Positions 8,415 to 18,467 are shown, counted from the stretch's first letter. The stretch: DNA of 64,000 bases from Gemmatimonadota bacterium (GCA_018672475.1 JABHFS010000110.1:1-64000); one strand, 5' to 3'. A program made the numbers and translations. The notes: generated by a model not told the origin, from the letters alone.

Positions 8415-10301
8415 ATGAAACGCATCGCCACCACCGACTTCCGCGACCACCTGCGCGACCGCTTCATCGATGCGCAGACCACCCCCTCCGCCCGCCTCGC
8501 CCCCACGCATTTCCTCACCAATGAAATGGGTGTCGACGGCGATATCCGCGAAGAGCTATCCCCCTCCGCGGCCGCGAAAGTCGAGTTCGACATCCCCTCG
8601 GCCAAGCTCAAGGGCGCCGAGCTGCTCTTCTACGTCAACGCCGACCGCACGACCGAAGACAAAATCATGCGGTTACAGGTCAACGGCCACGTGCTGACCC
8701 ACCGACAAAATCGCCAGCGCATGCTCACCGGCGGTTGGGACCGCAAAAAGATCGCCGCCAAATACCTCAAAGAAGGCCCCAACGAATTCGTCTTCTCGCA
8801 CAATGGCGTGCTACATATCGACCCCTTCCCCGGCGGCCTCGCCGACCAGCCCGAGAGCCATTCGTCTCGTAGCTACGACGGCGGCAAAACCTGGCACAAA
8901 GGCGCGTTGGGCGAAGCGCGCGCCATCAACGGCGAATACCTGGTGCGGCTGCGCCTCAAGGGCCACCCGTCGCGCGGCACGCTCTGTTCGCCGGTGATCG
9001 ACCTGACCGACGAAAAGGGCGAGGGCCGCATCGCCCCGCGTCTCGGGATCCGTCGCCTGCAACTCAAAACCCGTGCGCTCAAACCCAAAGGCACCCACAT
9101 CTGCTTCGAACTGCGCTCGGGCTCGACGCCCTCCTTCGACCCGCGCACCTGGACCAGCTGGGAGAAATCCACCGCGCTGGAATGGCCCGGGCGCTTCGCG
9201 CAATGGCGCGCCACCTTAGAGACGAACTCCGCCGACAAAACGCCGACGCTGCAAAGCGTCACCCTAGAAGCCGATATCAAAGAAGACGCCAAGAGCCTCG
9301 CCCCCTTCGAACTCGTCGACCTCGACCATCCAGAATTGGTCTACAGTTCCTACAACTTCGCTTACATGGGTCCGCACCCGCACCAAGAGCGTCTGCTCAA
9401 ACAATATCGCCTCGAAGAAGTCATCGCCAAGGGCCAGACCGAGCTCGAACAACTCGCCCTCTTGCGCGACTGGATCCACAGCCAATGGCTCGGCTGGCAA
9501 TCCGGCAAATACCCGCATTGCCCAACTTGGAGCCCCCTCGACATCCTCGACACCACCAAGGGCAATTGGGGCTACGGCATGTGCACGCACTACGGCGCGG
9601 TCTTCGCCGGCTGCGCCTCGGCGCTGGGCTGGGTCGCCCGTTCGATCGTCGTCGACCATCACTGCCTGGCTGAGGTCTGGTCGGAGGACTTGCAAAAGTG
9701 GATCCTCGAAGACGCCGGCCCAAACACCGAATTCGACGCCACCTACGAAATCGACGGCGTGCCGATCAACGCGCTCGAATTGCACTACGCCGCCGCCAGC
9801 AAAAAGCGCAAGAAGATTATGGCCAACAAGCTGCCGCAAAACAAAGCCGAACCAATGACGCAGTATATCGACGTCTTCTGCCGCTTCGGCATCCCACTGC
9901 GCAACACGCATCTAATCTTTGCGGAACCGGCCGAACTGCGCCACGGCAACGGACAGTACCATTGGGACGGCTATTTGTGGTGGTCCGACGGTATCGACCC
10001 AAAATACGCCGAGTATTCGCTGCAGACCTCGCGGCCCGGTGATTTTTATTGGTCCGTCAACCAAACGCGTATCTACCTGCAAGCCGCCGAAGACGGACAA
10101 AGTCTGCAAGTCGACCTCGAACACACCGCGCCCAATTTCTCGCATTTCCTCGTCCGCGAAAGCGGCGGCCAGTGGCGTGAAGAGCGCGAAGCGCGTTTTG
10201 TCTGGTCGCTCACCGCGAGCGAAAACCAGCTCGAAGCGCAGGCCGTCAATGTCTTCGGCAAGACCGGCCGCATCGCCACAGCGCGGGTAAATCTCATATG
10301 A
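8415..10301 (+). CDS. Transglutaminase-like domain protein
   Basis: Cys/His/Asp motifs: NWGYGMCTHYGAVFAGCASALGW...HHCLAEVWSEDLQKWILEDAGPN. Confidence 0.85.
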   Translation: MKRIATTDFRDHLRDRFIDAQTTPSARLAPTHFLTNEMGVDGDIREELSPSAAAKVEFDIPSAKLKGAELLFYVNADRTTEDKIMRLQVNGHVLTHRQNRQRMLTGGWDRKKIAAKYLKEGPNEFVFSHNGVLHIDPFPGGLADQPESHSSRSYDGGKTWHKGALGEARAINGEYLVRLRLKGHPSRGTLCSPVIDLTDEKGEGRIAPRLGIRRLQLKTRALKPKGTHICFELRSGSTPSFDPRTWTSWEKSTALEWPGRFAQWRATLETNSADKTPTLQSVTLEADIKEDAKSLAPFELVDLDHPELVYSSYNFAYMGPHPHQERLLKQYRLEEVIAKGQTELEQLALLRDWIHSQWLGWQSGKYPHCPTWSPLDILDTTKGNWGYGMCTHYGAVFAGCASALGWVARSIVVDHHCLAEVWSEDLQKWILEDAGPNTEFDATYEIDGVPINALELHYAAASKKRKKIMANKLPQNKAEPMTQYIDVFCRFGIPLRNTHLIFAEPAELRHGNGQYHWDGYLWWSDGIDPKYAEYSLQTSRPGDFYWSVNQTRIYLQAAEDGQSLQVDLEHTAPNFSHFLVRESGGQWREEREARFVWSLTASENQLEAQAVNVFGKTGRIATARVNLI

Positions 10302-11113
10302 AGCTTTCGATCTTTACCGATGAAATAAGCCCCGAGCCCGCACGCGCCATAACATTGGCCGCCGAGTGGCAAGTGCCTTACGTCGAGCTGCGCGGCCTAA
10401 CCGGCGGCCGCTTCCCGAGAGTCTCGGACGACGAGTTGCACACTTTCCACCAGCTGGTCATAGACGCCGGCCTACAGGTCTCCGGCGTCTCGCCGGGCCT
10501 ATGCAAATGCCCGGTCGACGACCCCTCCGTCGAACCCGATCTCGCCGAGCTCCTACCGCGCGCCTGCGAGTGGGCCTTGCGTCTAGGCACCGACCAGGTC
10601 TCCGCCTTCGCCTTTCGCCGCAATGACGATGAGAGCGAGCCACCAGCCGCCGTCGCCGAGCGCCTGGGCGAAATGGCAGAAAAAACCGCCCAGCACGGCT
10701 GTCGGCTGATCCTCGAAAACGAAGCCGTCTGCTGGGGCGCCACCGGCGCCGAAGCCGCCGCATTAATCCGCCGCGTCGCCTCGCCGCATCTTTCGCTCTT
10801 ATGGGATCCGGGCAACTCGGCGATGGCCGGCGCGCCTTGCCCTTATCCGGACGAATACGCCGATCTCAAGGACCTCGTCACGCACGTGCATTTGAAAAAC
10901 TGCAAAGACAAACAGTGGGCGCTGATCGACGACGGCCCCATCGACTGGCCGGGACAACTGTCCGCACTCAAAGCCGACAGCTACAACGGATATATCGTCA
11001 TCGAAACCCACCTCAAGCAACGCCCGGAAGGCCGGCCGACCATCGCCGGCCTCAGCGAGCAAGAGGCCAATAGTCGCCACAATCTCGACTACATCCGTAC
11101 CCTCCTCTATTGA
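10298..11113 (+). CDS. Sugar phosphate isomerase/epimerase (TIM barrel)
   Basis: MKLSIFTDEISPEPARAI...LLWDPGNSAMAGAPCPYPDEY...HLKNCKD; ATGA overlap with upstream gene. Confidence 0.9.
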   Translation: MKLSIFTDEISPEPARAITLAAEWQVPYVELRGLTGGRFPRVSDDELHTFHQLVIDAGLQVSGVSPGLCKCPVDDPSVEPDLAELLPRACEWALRLGTDQVSAFAFRRNDDESEPPAAVAERLGEMAEKTAQHGCRLILENEAVCWGATGAEAAALIRRVASPHLSLLWDPGNSAMAGAPCPYPDEYADLKDLVTHVHLKNCKDKQWALIDDGPIDWPGQLSALKADSYNGYIVIETHLKQRPEGRPTIAGLSEQEANSRHNLDYIRTLLY

Positions 11114-12549
11114 GCCCAACGCTTTCCCTGGCCACCCGCGCCCTGCGTGGCTTCCTATGGAATGGCAGCGCCTCCGCGATCCAGCTCTGCACTATGCTGG
11201 CGCTCTACTGGCTACTGCCGATCGACAAGCTCGGCCACTTCGAATGGGTGCTGACGATCGTGATGTTTCTGGCGATGATCGGCGACCTAGGCTTGAGCGC
11301 GGCCCTGGTGCAGTTGAAAGACGCCAACGACGCGCACTTCGACACCGCCTTCTGGACAAATCTGGTCTGGGGCTTGCTGATCACCGGCTGCATCTTCACC
11401 GCAACACCCATATTGGCCAGCCTGCTCGGCGGCGAAGATCCCGAGACCTTCGCCCGCGTCCTGCATATCTTCTGCCTGTTGATCCCCTTCGCCTCCGTAT
11501 CGGGCCTGTTCCGCGCCCGCCTGCAACGCGATCTCGACTTCTCCGCCATCGCCCTCTCCGAGCTCGTATCGGTCCTCACCTTCGGCCTATCGGTCAGTCT
11601 ACTATTTCTCCTACGCTCCGACCTCGGCGTGCTTGTCCCGGTCTTCGCCTCAGTCTGCCGCGAAGCCGGTCTGCTGTGCAGCTTGGCCTTTTCGGCCCGC
11701 TGGCGACCCCGCGCCCGTTTCCAACCTTCAGCCCTGCGCCAACTGCTTTCCTTCGCCCTCAATTTCACCGGTTCGCGCGCGGTCGCCTACGCCAACACCA
11801 AGATCGCCTATCTCTTCATCTTCGGCCCGCTCGGCGCCGCGGCGCAGGCCTACTATAGCCTCGCCGAACGCCTGACCTTACAGCCCCTGACTCGTCTGGC
11901 CACCACCATCCAACGCGTCTCCTTCCCCACCTTCGCCAGCATTCAGGACGACGACGAACAATTGCGCAGCGGCTACCTGCGTTCCGTGCAGGGCCTGATC
12001 CTGGCTATGGGGCCCGCGCTCGCGGGCATCTTCGTCTTCGCGCCGGAGATCGCCGCCCTGCTCGATAAAGCCCCGATCCTGCCGGTGCTGCGCTTTTTGG
12101 CGGTCGCGACACTGTTGAAAGTAATCGGCACCATGGTCGGTTCGATGTTTATGGCCAAGGGCAAGGCCAACTGGTCCTTCTACTGGTCGCTCTTCAGCAT
12201 GGCGGTGCTGATCCCCGCGATGTACTTCTACGGTCTGCCGCGCGGCGTCGAAGGCGTCGCGCAAGTGATCGCCGCCGCGTCGCTGCTCTTCCTGCTGCTT
12301 TCACAACACCTGGCCAATCGCCTGATCGGCCTGCCCTCGGCCACCTACCTCGCCGCGCTCGCCCGCCCGGTATTGCTCGTCGCCTGCGTTCTAGCCGTGC
12401 TCTGGCTCGCCCGGCCCCTGCTGCCCGGATCGCCATTGGCCGTACTCACCGCGGGCACCGCCCTCGGCATCATCGCCACGCTCGCCGCCCTGCCCCTAAT
12501 CGCTGGCGATCTCTGCCGCACCTATTGGAAAAGTGTGCGCGGCACCTAA
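11110..12549 (+). CDS. Wzx-like polysaccharide flippase (MOP superfamily)
   Basis: About 12-14 TM helices; ALYWLLPIDKLGHFEWVLTIVMFLAMIGDLGLSAALVQ. Confidence 0.85.
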   Translation: MSPTLSLATRALRGFLWNGSASAIQLCTMLALYWLLPIDKLGHFEWVLTIVMFLAMIGDLGLSAALVQLKDANDAHFDTAFWTNLVWGLLITGCIFTATPILASLLGGEDPETFARVLHIFCLLIPFASVSGLFRARLQRDLDFSAIALSELVSVLTFGLSVSLLFLLRSDLGVLVPVFASVCREAGLLCSLAFSARWRPRARFQPSALRQLLSFALNFTGSRAVAYANTKIAYLFIFGPLGAAAQAYYSLAERLTLQPLTRLATTIQRVSFPTFASIQDDDEQLRSGYLRSVQGLILAMGPALAGIFVFAPEIAALLDKAPILPVLRFLAVATLLKVIGTMVGSMFMAKGKANWSFYWSLFSMAVLIPAMYFYGLPRGVEGVAQVIAAASLLFLLLSQHLANRLIGLPSATYLAALARPVLLVACVLAVLWLARPLLPGSPLAVLTAGTALGIIATLAALPLIAGDLCRTYWKSVRGT

Positions 12550-12637
12550 TTTTGTCCCAGATGAAAAGTCGGGTTTGTCCTTTGCGCGGGTGCAGCTTAT
12601 AGAATATGTTCTAGGAGACTGCTAAAGGAGAATTGCC

Positions 12638-13540
12638 ATGAGCGACAACAATACCAATCACCAGACCGGCACCTTACGACTCAAGACCGGCCTAGCCGAA
12701 ATGCTCAAGGGCGGCGTCATCATGGACGTCGTCACCGCCGAGCAAGCCAAAATTGCCGAAGACGCCGGCGCCACTTCCGTTATGGCGCTGGAGCGCGTGC
12801 CCGCCGATATTCGCGCTGAGGGCGGCGTCTCGCGCATGTCGAGCATCGAAAAACTGCGCGAGATCATGGAGGTCACCTCCATCCCCGTGATGGCCAAGGT
12901 CCGCATCGGCCATTTCGCCGAAGCGCAGATGCTGCAGGCCTTAGGCGTCGACTATGTCGACGAGAGCGAGGTCCTGACCCCGGCCGACGAGCACTACCAC
13001 ATCGACAAATTAGCCTTCGAAGTGCCCTTCGTCTGCGGTTGCCGCAATCTCGGCGAAGCCCTGCGCCGCATCGGCGAGGGCGCAGCGATGATCCGCACCA
13101 AGGGCGAGGCCGGTTCCGGCAATATCGTCGAGGCAGTGCGCCATATGCGCACCGTCACCGACGAGATGCGCCGCCTGACCACCCTGCGTCCCGAGCAACT
13201 GATGGCGGCCGCCAAGGATCTCGGCGCACCTTATGAGCTAGTCCAATGGGTAGCACAAAACGGCAAGTTGCCGGTACCTAACTTCGCCGCCGGCGGTGTC
13301 GCCACCCCCGCCGATGCCTCGCTAATGATGCAACTGGGCGCTGAAGCGGTCTTCGTCGGCTCGGGCATCTTCAAGTCGGGCGACCCAGCTATCCGCGCCA
13401 AGGCCATTGTCGAAGCCACCACCCACTACGAAGACCCCGACGTCTTGATCCGCGTCTCGGAGAATCTGGGCGAGGCCATGGTCGGCATCAACATCGATAC
13501 CCTCGACGAGAAAGACAAGCTGCAGACGCGGGGCTGGTAA
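12638..13540 (+). CDS. pdxS: Pyridoxal 5'-phosphate synthase lyase subunit PdxS
   Basis: [54 protein letters not shown]. Confidence 0.98.
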   Translation: MSDNNTNHQTGTLRLKTGLAEMLKGGVIMDVVTAEQAKIAEDAGATSVMALERVPADIRAEGGVSRMSSIEKLREIMEVTSIPVMAKVRIGHFAEAQMLQALGVDYVDESEVLTPADEHYHIDKLAFEVPFVCGCRNLGEALRRIGEGAAMIRTKGEAGSGNIVEAVRHMRTVTDEMRRLTTLRPEQLMAAAKDLGAPYELVQWVAQNGKLPVPNFAAGGVATPADASLMMQLGAEAVFVGSGIFKSGDPAIRAKAIVEATTHYEDPDVLIRVSENLGEAMVGINIDTLDEKDKLQTRGW

Positions 13541-13564
13541 ACAACGAATCATAACAAACACAGC

Positions 13565-13599
13565 ATTGCCCCGTCTCTGATCTTAAGGGACGGGGCAAT
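13565..13599. other. Inverted repeat in the pdxS-pdxT intergenic region
   Basis: ATTGCCCCGTC ... GACGGGGCAAT, 11-bp perfect stem, no following U tract. Confidence 0.75.
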
Positions 13600-13621
13600 A
13601 CTATATATGGGACTGTAAACG

Positions 13622-14188
13622 ATGATCGGAATTCTCGGCCTGCAGGGCGACTACGCGGCCCATGGCAAGATGCTCGACGCACTCAACACCCCTAATCGCG
13701 TGGTCAAAAAAACCGAGCAATTGGCTGAAATCGACGGCCTGATCTTCCCCGGCGGCGAGTCCACCACACTGATCAAACTAATGGACGCCTGGGACTGGTG
13801 GCAGCCGCTTACAGACTTCGCCGCGAAAAAACCCGTCTTCGGCACCTGCGCCGGCATGATCCTCGTCGCAAAAAGCGTTGCCAACCCGCCGCAAAAATCC
13901 CTCGACCTCATCGACATCGATGTCGAACGCAATGGCTACGGTCGTCAGATCGACAGCTTCGAAGACACAGGGGCGTTTCGCCCCGATGGCCAGACGCGGG
14001 CGATGCCGATGATGTTTATCCGTGCTCCGCGTATTGCACGGTTAGGTGAAGGGGTTGAAGCGTTGGCCGAATGCCGGGGCGATGTGGTGATGGCACGGCA
14101 AGGGAAGGTGCTGGTGGCGTCGTTTCATCCTGAATTGACCGATGACCTGGGCGTGCATCGCTATTTTGCAGAGATGGTCGGCGTGTAA
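13622..14188 (+). CDS. pdxT: Pyridoxal 5'-phosphate synthase glutaminase subunit PdxT
   Basis: MIGILGLQGDYAAHGKML...FPGGESTTL...GTCAGMIL...SFHPELTDD. Confidence 0.98.
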   Translation: MIGILGLQGDYAAHGKMLDALNTPNRVVKKTEQLAEIDGLIFPGGESTTLIKLMDAWDWWQPLTDFAAKKPVFGTCAGMILVAKSVANPPQKSLDLIDIDVERNGYGRQIDSFEDTGAFRPDGQTRAMPMMFIRAPRIARLGEGVEALAECRGDVVMARQGKVLVASFHPELTDDLGVHRYFAEMVGV

Positions 14189-14256
14189 GGACTCTCCGAA
14201 TAGAAGCGCTAGCGGATAAACGATCAATCATTAACAGATAAGAACCATTCGAAGAC

Positions 14257-14300
14257 ACAGAAAGGGCCTGCTTCTCTCGCGGAAGCAAGCCCTTTCTGTT
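14257..14300. terminator. Bidirectional terminator between pdxT and the convergent beta-barrel gene
   Basis: ACAGAAAGGGC-CTGCTTC...GAAGCA-AGCCCTTTCTGT. Confidence 0.85.
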
Positions 14301-14320
14301 TTAGTGCTTTTTATCTCGCG

Positions 14321-14878
14321 CTAAAAATCCACCTGCACCTTCGCCGTAAACTTATTGATCTTGATCGTCTCGTCGGCGAAGATGAAATCGCGCTGAAAGC
14401 GCAAGCCCACCCGCAAGTGCTTGTGCAAAATCACTTCGGCGCCAACCCCGGGCACGATACCGAAGCGGTCTTCGCCGGCGCTCGGCGAGTAGAGCTCGGC
14501 GTCGAGCGAGAAATAATAATTAAACGGCTCGCGATTATACGCCGAGCGGATCCCGCCCGAATAGAGGTTAACATCCTGGTCGGAGATATGGCCGTAGCCC
14601 AGTTGAAAACCCAGCCAGTCCTCAATAATATAACCGGCATTGAGCCCGGCGAGAATATCGGTCCGCGAAAAATTGACCGCCCCTAACTTATCATCCTCGA
14701 AGTCCACCGTCGCCGAACCCATAAAACCTTCGACGTAAAAACGACCGTATTGCGTATTTTTCCAATAGCCGCCCTTGCCGTATTCGCTGCCCTCGGAGCC
14801 GTCCGTCCGACCGAGCTCGGGATCCGCAAACGCGCCGGTAGCCAACACCAGCGTCGCGATGAGTACAATAACTTTCAT
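14321..14878 (-). CDS. Small outer-membrane beta-barrel protein
   Basis: Signal peptide MKVIVLIATLVLATGAFA, alternating strands, terminal aromatic VQVDF. Confidence 0.75.
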   Translation of the reverse strand: MKVIVLIATLVLATGAFADPELGRTDGSEGSEYGKGGYWKNTQYGRFYVEGFMGSATVDFEDDKLGAVNFSRTDILAGLNAGYIIEDWLGFQLGYGHISDQDVNLYSGGIRSAYNREPFNYYFSLDAELYSPSAGEDRFGIVPGVGAEVILHKHLRVGLRFQRDFIFADETIKINKFTAKVQVDF

Positions 14879-14891
14879 AAGGCGCCCTTTC

Positions 14892-15494
14892 TCAGAACCC
14901 GATGCTCTTCTTCTTGAAGTGCTTGGTAATTTCCTTGTGGTCGATCCAGACGATTTCGGTGGTCGAGATATCGGTCAGCTCGAAGGTCGCCTTGTAGTAA
15001 ATGACCTTGTTCTTGCCCACCTGCTGCACGGTCGAAGTGATGGTCCCGCCCAAGAAATATTCGGCCGCCTTTTGCTTGCCCGGCCCCTTGGCCTCATCGG
15101 GGTCGACATATCCGGAGCCCTGGTATTCGTATTCCTCGGCGACCTCCTGCCGGGCCGCTTTGTCCAAAAAACTGAACTCCCCGCTCTGGATCAATGCGGT
15201 CTTGACGTGGTCGTAGAGCGCCGTCATATCGATATGCTCGGTGGTGCGGTTGCGCGGCATCTCAGGGATAACCACCGGCTTCTGGTCCACTCCCTGGGTG
15301 GCGACCCAAGTCTCCATCGAGCCGACCATCTTTTTGGCGATCAGCTGCATATCGTTCTGGTTCCACTTGTCGTCGAGCATCGAGATCTCTTCCGGATCCC
15401 CGTACTGGCCTTGTGTAAAAGCCCTCGGGCCACCGCAGGCCGCGAACCCCAAGGTCATCGTCAGGGCGACGGTCGCGAAAACATAGCGTCTCAT
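14892..15494 (-). CDS. LpoB-like penicillin-binding protein activator lipoprotein
   Basis: Lipobox LGFAACGG; MVGSMETW...NRTTEHIDMTALYDHVKTALIQSGEFSFLD...AAEYFLGGTITS. Confidence 0.85.
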   Translation of the reverse strand: MRRYVFATVALTMTLGFAACGGPRAFTQGQYGDPEEISMLDDKWNQNDMQLIAKKMVGSMETWVATQGVDQKPVVIPEMPRNRTTEHIDMTALYDHVKTALIQSGEFSFLDKAARQEVAEEYEYQGSGYVDPDEAKGPGKQKAAEYFLGGTITSTVQQVGKNKVIYYKATFELTDISTTEIVWIDHKEITKHFKKKSIGF

Positions 15495-15508
15495 TGCATA
15501 CACTCCTT

Positions 15509-16351
15509 TCAATCCCATTCGCACTGAAAATGCGTGCGCTCTAAATGCCAGCGGTTGGCCAACATCGCGTCTTGCCTATACAGCACCTGCAAATTGCAGA
15601 TGCGCTCCAGCGAGGAAGACGGATAGTCGAAGTCAAATTCCTGCACGCCCGCCCGATCTTTCTCGGGAATATCGGCCGAGGTGTAAATGTCCGGCTTAGT
15701 CGAGGTAAAGACCAGGACCTTCTTCGGGCCATAGGTCTTGAGCGGTACCTCGGCGGCGAAAGTGACGCGCCGCACCTTCTTCGGCAACAGCAAATCGGTC
15801 TGGTCCACCAGCGCGTCGCGCTGCCAACGGCCGGCGAGAATCGCTTGTAGATTGCCGATAAAGACGCGCTCCTTGTCGCCGTCGGGCACGATCAGATAGA
15901 GATAACCTTTGCGCGCCTCGTTCGACACGGCCGCCGCGCCGCCCAAGCCCTCAAAATCTAGCGAGATCATCAACCCGAACGAGCGGTTTGGCGGCAGCGA
16001 ATGCAGCGACACGGCCTGTATCACCTCTTCGGCAACGCCGGCTTCTTTTAGCGCCACCAGTGCATCGACCGAGGCATCGCAGGCGCAGCGCCGCTCTTCG
16101 AGCATCTTGGTGATCGCGCCGCTGCTGAACTTGCTCGCGCTCAATTTGCCGACATCCTCCAGGCTCATCGGCAACTGGTCCGAACGCTCGTAGCGCTGGG
16201 GCAGCTGGCCGCCGTCCCAATCGACGATATTGAAGATCTCGCCCTTGGCCAGCGGATCAACCGCTTTGCCCGTGGCCGGCGCGCTGCGTTGTGCCATCAG
16301 CGGCAAAGCGAACGCCAACGACAGGGCTATTGTGCATAGTTTAGCGTACAT
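15509..16351 (-). CDS. Secreted protein of unknown function in LpoB operon
   Basis: Signal peptide; internal SSGAITKMLEERRCACDASVDALVALKEAGVAEEVIQAV helical repeat-like segment. Confidence 0.7.
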   Translation of the reverse strand: MYAKLCTIALSLAFALPLMAQRSAPATGKAVDPLAKGEIFNIVDWDGGQLPQRYERSDQLPMSLEDVGKLSASKFSSGAITKMLEERRCACDASVDALVALKEAGVAEEVIQAVSLHSLPPNRSFGLMISLDFEGLGGAAAVSNEARKGYLYLIVPDGDKERVFIGNLQAILAGRWQRDALVDQTDLLLPKKVRRVTFAAEVPLKTYGPKKVLVFTSTKPDIYTSADIPEKDRAGVQEFDFDYPSSSLERICNLQVLYRQDAMLANRWHLERTHFQCEWD

Positions 16352-16364
16352 GGCTTTATGCTCC

Positions 16365-17804
16365 TCAGCGAAATGTCCGAAAATTCAAAAAGACCTTCTG
16401 CCCGGCCCCAACCTGCACCTCCGGCAACGGTTCCACGAAGACGACCTGACCGCGGTCGTCGATAAACTCCAACGTCGGCGCGGCCATACCCCCGGTCACC
16501 GGCAAGCGCGCGATACGAATCGAGCGCGGCAGCGAAAGCCAACTGCGCGTATCGGCCGCTTCGGTCACCGCGCCAAACAGATTGACCAACCCCCCTAAAA
16601 CTTCACCCAAACCCTCTTTCGCCCATTTGTTTTTGTCTTTGTCGTAGTCATCGCTTTCAAAAGCCTTTTCGATGCTCTTTGACGCCAGATACTTGGCTAA
16701 ATTGCGCGCGACAGTGCGCAACATGATCGTATCGAATTTCTGCGCAAAGGTCCGCTGGGCGATCGCGTCTAAATCTTCGACCTCGGTCGCTATCGCGCTT
16801 TCTTCGCCCGCGCGTAACCGCACGCCGGCTACTTGCGAATTTACTTCGCGGTATTCGGGCAGCGCGACCTTTAGCCAATAATCGACGCGTCCCCGGTGAT
16901 ATACGCGCGGATGGTGGTAGCGGTGCACCGCGCGTTCCGATACCGTCCACAACGCCACCTTCTGCTCGCCTTCCATAATCGGCACGCTATATTCGACCTG
17001 GCGTTTACGCGGCACGAAACCGCTCTCGACAAATACCACAATCTCGCCGCCGGGCGCGGGTTTAAGTTCATCGGGACGCAGCCGATAGCGCTCGACAAAT
17101 TCGGCTACCTCATCGTCATAGCCCAGGCGCCTAGCCAGGCGCGCCAGATCGACCAGTAGCATGCGCGGCACTTGTAGGCCAAAGACCTCGTTGTAAGCGC
17201 GATAGCCCTTTAAAGCGTCTTTATACGAGATATACGCGTCGTTCCACTCGCCTTCGGCCTCGTAGAACAACCCGGTCATATACTGCAGGAAGGCGTCGTT
17301 CTTATAGCTGAGTTTGTATTCGGCCTTTTGCGCGTAGTCTTCGAGTTTCAGATTCGCCTTGCGACATTCGACCAGCGCCGCCTGGCGATCGCCCAAGCGC
17401 TGGTAGTTCATGGCGCGATAATAATGCACCAGCGCCAATTCGAACTCCTCGCCGCGATAAGCGATGACCGAATCGTTGGACAGCAGGGCCGCGACCTCGC
17501 GCGAAACCGAGCGCGTATAGAGCACGTCGCTCAAGCGTTCGGCGCGTTCGAATTCGAGATTCGACGCTTCGTATTGGCCCTGATAGTGCAAAATCAGCCC
17601 CTTTTCGAGGTAGTAGAGCAACTTATTCGTCTTGCTATCTGGCTTTTCAAGCTTGCCGAGCGCCCCTTCATAGTCGCCCTTTTCCAAGCGCTTGAGCGAA
17701 TGGGACATATAACCCGAGTAAGCGATTCCGCAGCCGTGTAAAAACAGCAACAGGACAAGGCCGACGGCCGAGCTTATATATTTGTGCTGGCGCGATCCCA
17801 TCAT
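16365..17804 (-). CDS. TPR lipoprotein (COG3014-like)
   Basis: Lipobox LFLHGCG, N-terminal TPRs, C-terminal beta-rich region, adjacent to LpoB. Confidence 0.8.
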   Translation of the reverse strand: MMGSRQHKYISSAVGLVLLLFLHGCGIAYSGYMSHSLKRLEKGDYEGALGKLEKPDSKTNKLLYYLEKGLILHYQGQYEASNLEFERAERLSDVLYTRSVSREVAALLSNDSVIAYRGEEFELALVHYYRAMNYQRLGDRQAALVECRKANLKLEDYAQKAEYKLSYKNDAFLQYMTGLFYEAEGEWNDAYISYKDALKGYRAYNEVFGLQVPRMLLVDLARLARRLGYDDEVAEFVERYRLRPDELKPAPGGEIVVFVESGFVPRKRQVEYSVPIMEGEQKVALWTVSERAVHRYHHPRVYHRGRVDYWLKVALPEYREVNSQVAGVRLRAGEESAIATEVEDLDAIAQRTFAQKFDTIMLRTVARNLAKYLASKSIEKAFESDDYDKDKNKWAKEGLGEVLGGLVNLFGAVTEAADTRSWLSLPRSIRIARLPVTGGMAAPTLEFIDDRGQVVFVEPLPEVQVGAGQKVFLNFRTFR

Positions 17805-17987
17805 ACTCGATCCCGTACATCCATTGCACTCCGCACCGTGGTCCGCGGCGGAAAAGCGTTTAGCATAGTGTCGCCCTGGATCCGCCAGATCGACCCTTCT
17901 CCATATAGAACTCCTGAGCCCGGGAAAAGTGTCACTGCTTGAAAAAATTCAGCCCGCGCGCAGGGCAAACGCGAAAATGAAGCCTCG

Positions 17988-18052
17988 CCGCAGCAAGCTG
18001 CGGGGTATCGAGTCGGCTATACGCGAATTTGCGCTGCAAGCAGCGCGGTATC
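17988..18052. repeat. REP-like hairpin doublet
   Basis: CCGCAGC-AA-GCTGCGG+GGTATC (17988-18009) and GCGCTGC-AA-GCAGCGC+GGTATC (18031-18052). Confidence 0.6.
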
Positions 18053-18092
18053 AGAACCGAAAGGCTAAAATGACCATATGTGTTCATTGCTC

Positions 18093-18467
18093 TCACTCGA
18101 CCCGCTCGACCTTAATAGACGCCCCATCTACAACTTCAGTCAAAACGCGCGCATCGCCGTCAATCCGACCGAGCACATTGACCTCGCTTACCAACCGACA
18201 CTCGTCGCCCTGCGAGATCGGGGTCGGCCCATAGGGCAGGGCCAACGAGCGGCCTTCAACCCAAAAGCAGACCGTGCCCTTGTCGACGACTTGGCGGGCG
18301 TCGGGTTCCAACTCGGCCGTCACCGGCATCTCGAAGTAAACCTCCTCGCCCCAAGTGCTTGCCGAAGCGCTGCACGGCAGAGCTTGCCAAACCTTTTTCG
18401 CCGTCGGCGTCGAGCCTATAATCGCCTCGACAGCCCCGGTCTGCCAACTTATGCGAATGCGCATCAT
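18093..18467 (-). CDS. Cyclophilin-like (TM1367-type) domain protein
   Basis: STWGEEVYFEMPVTAELEPDARQVVDKGTVCFWVEGRSLALPYGPTPIS. Confidence 0.75.
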   Translation of the reverse strand: MMRIRISWQTGAVEAIIGSTPTAKKVWQALPCSASASTWGEEVYFEMPVTAELEPDARQVVDKGTVCFWVEGRSLALPYGPTPISQGDECRLVSEVNVLGRIDGDARVLTEVVDGASIKVERVE

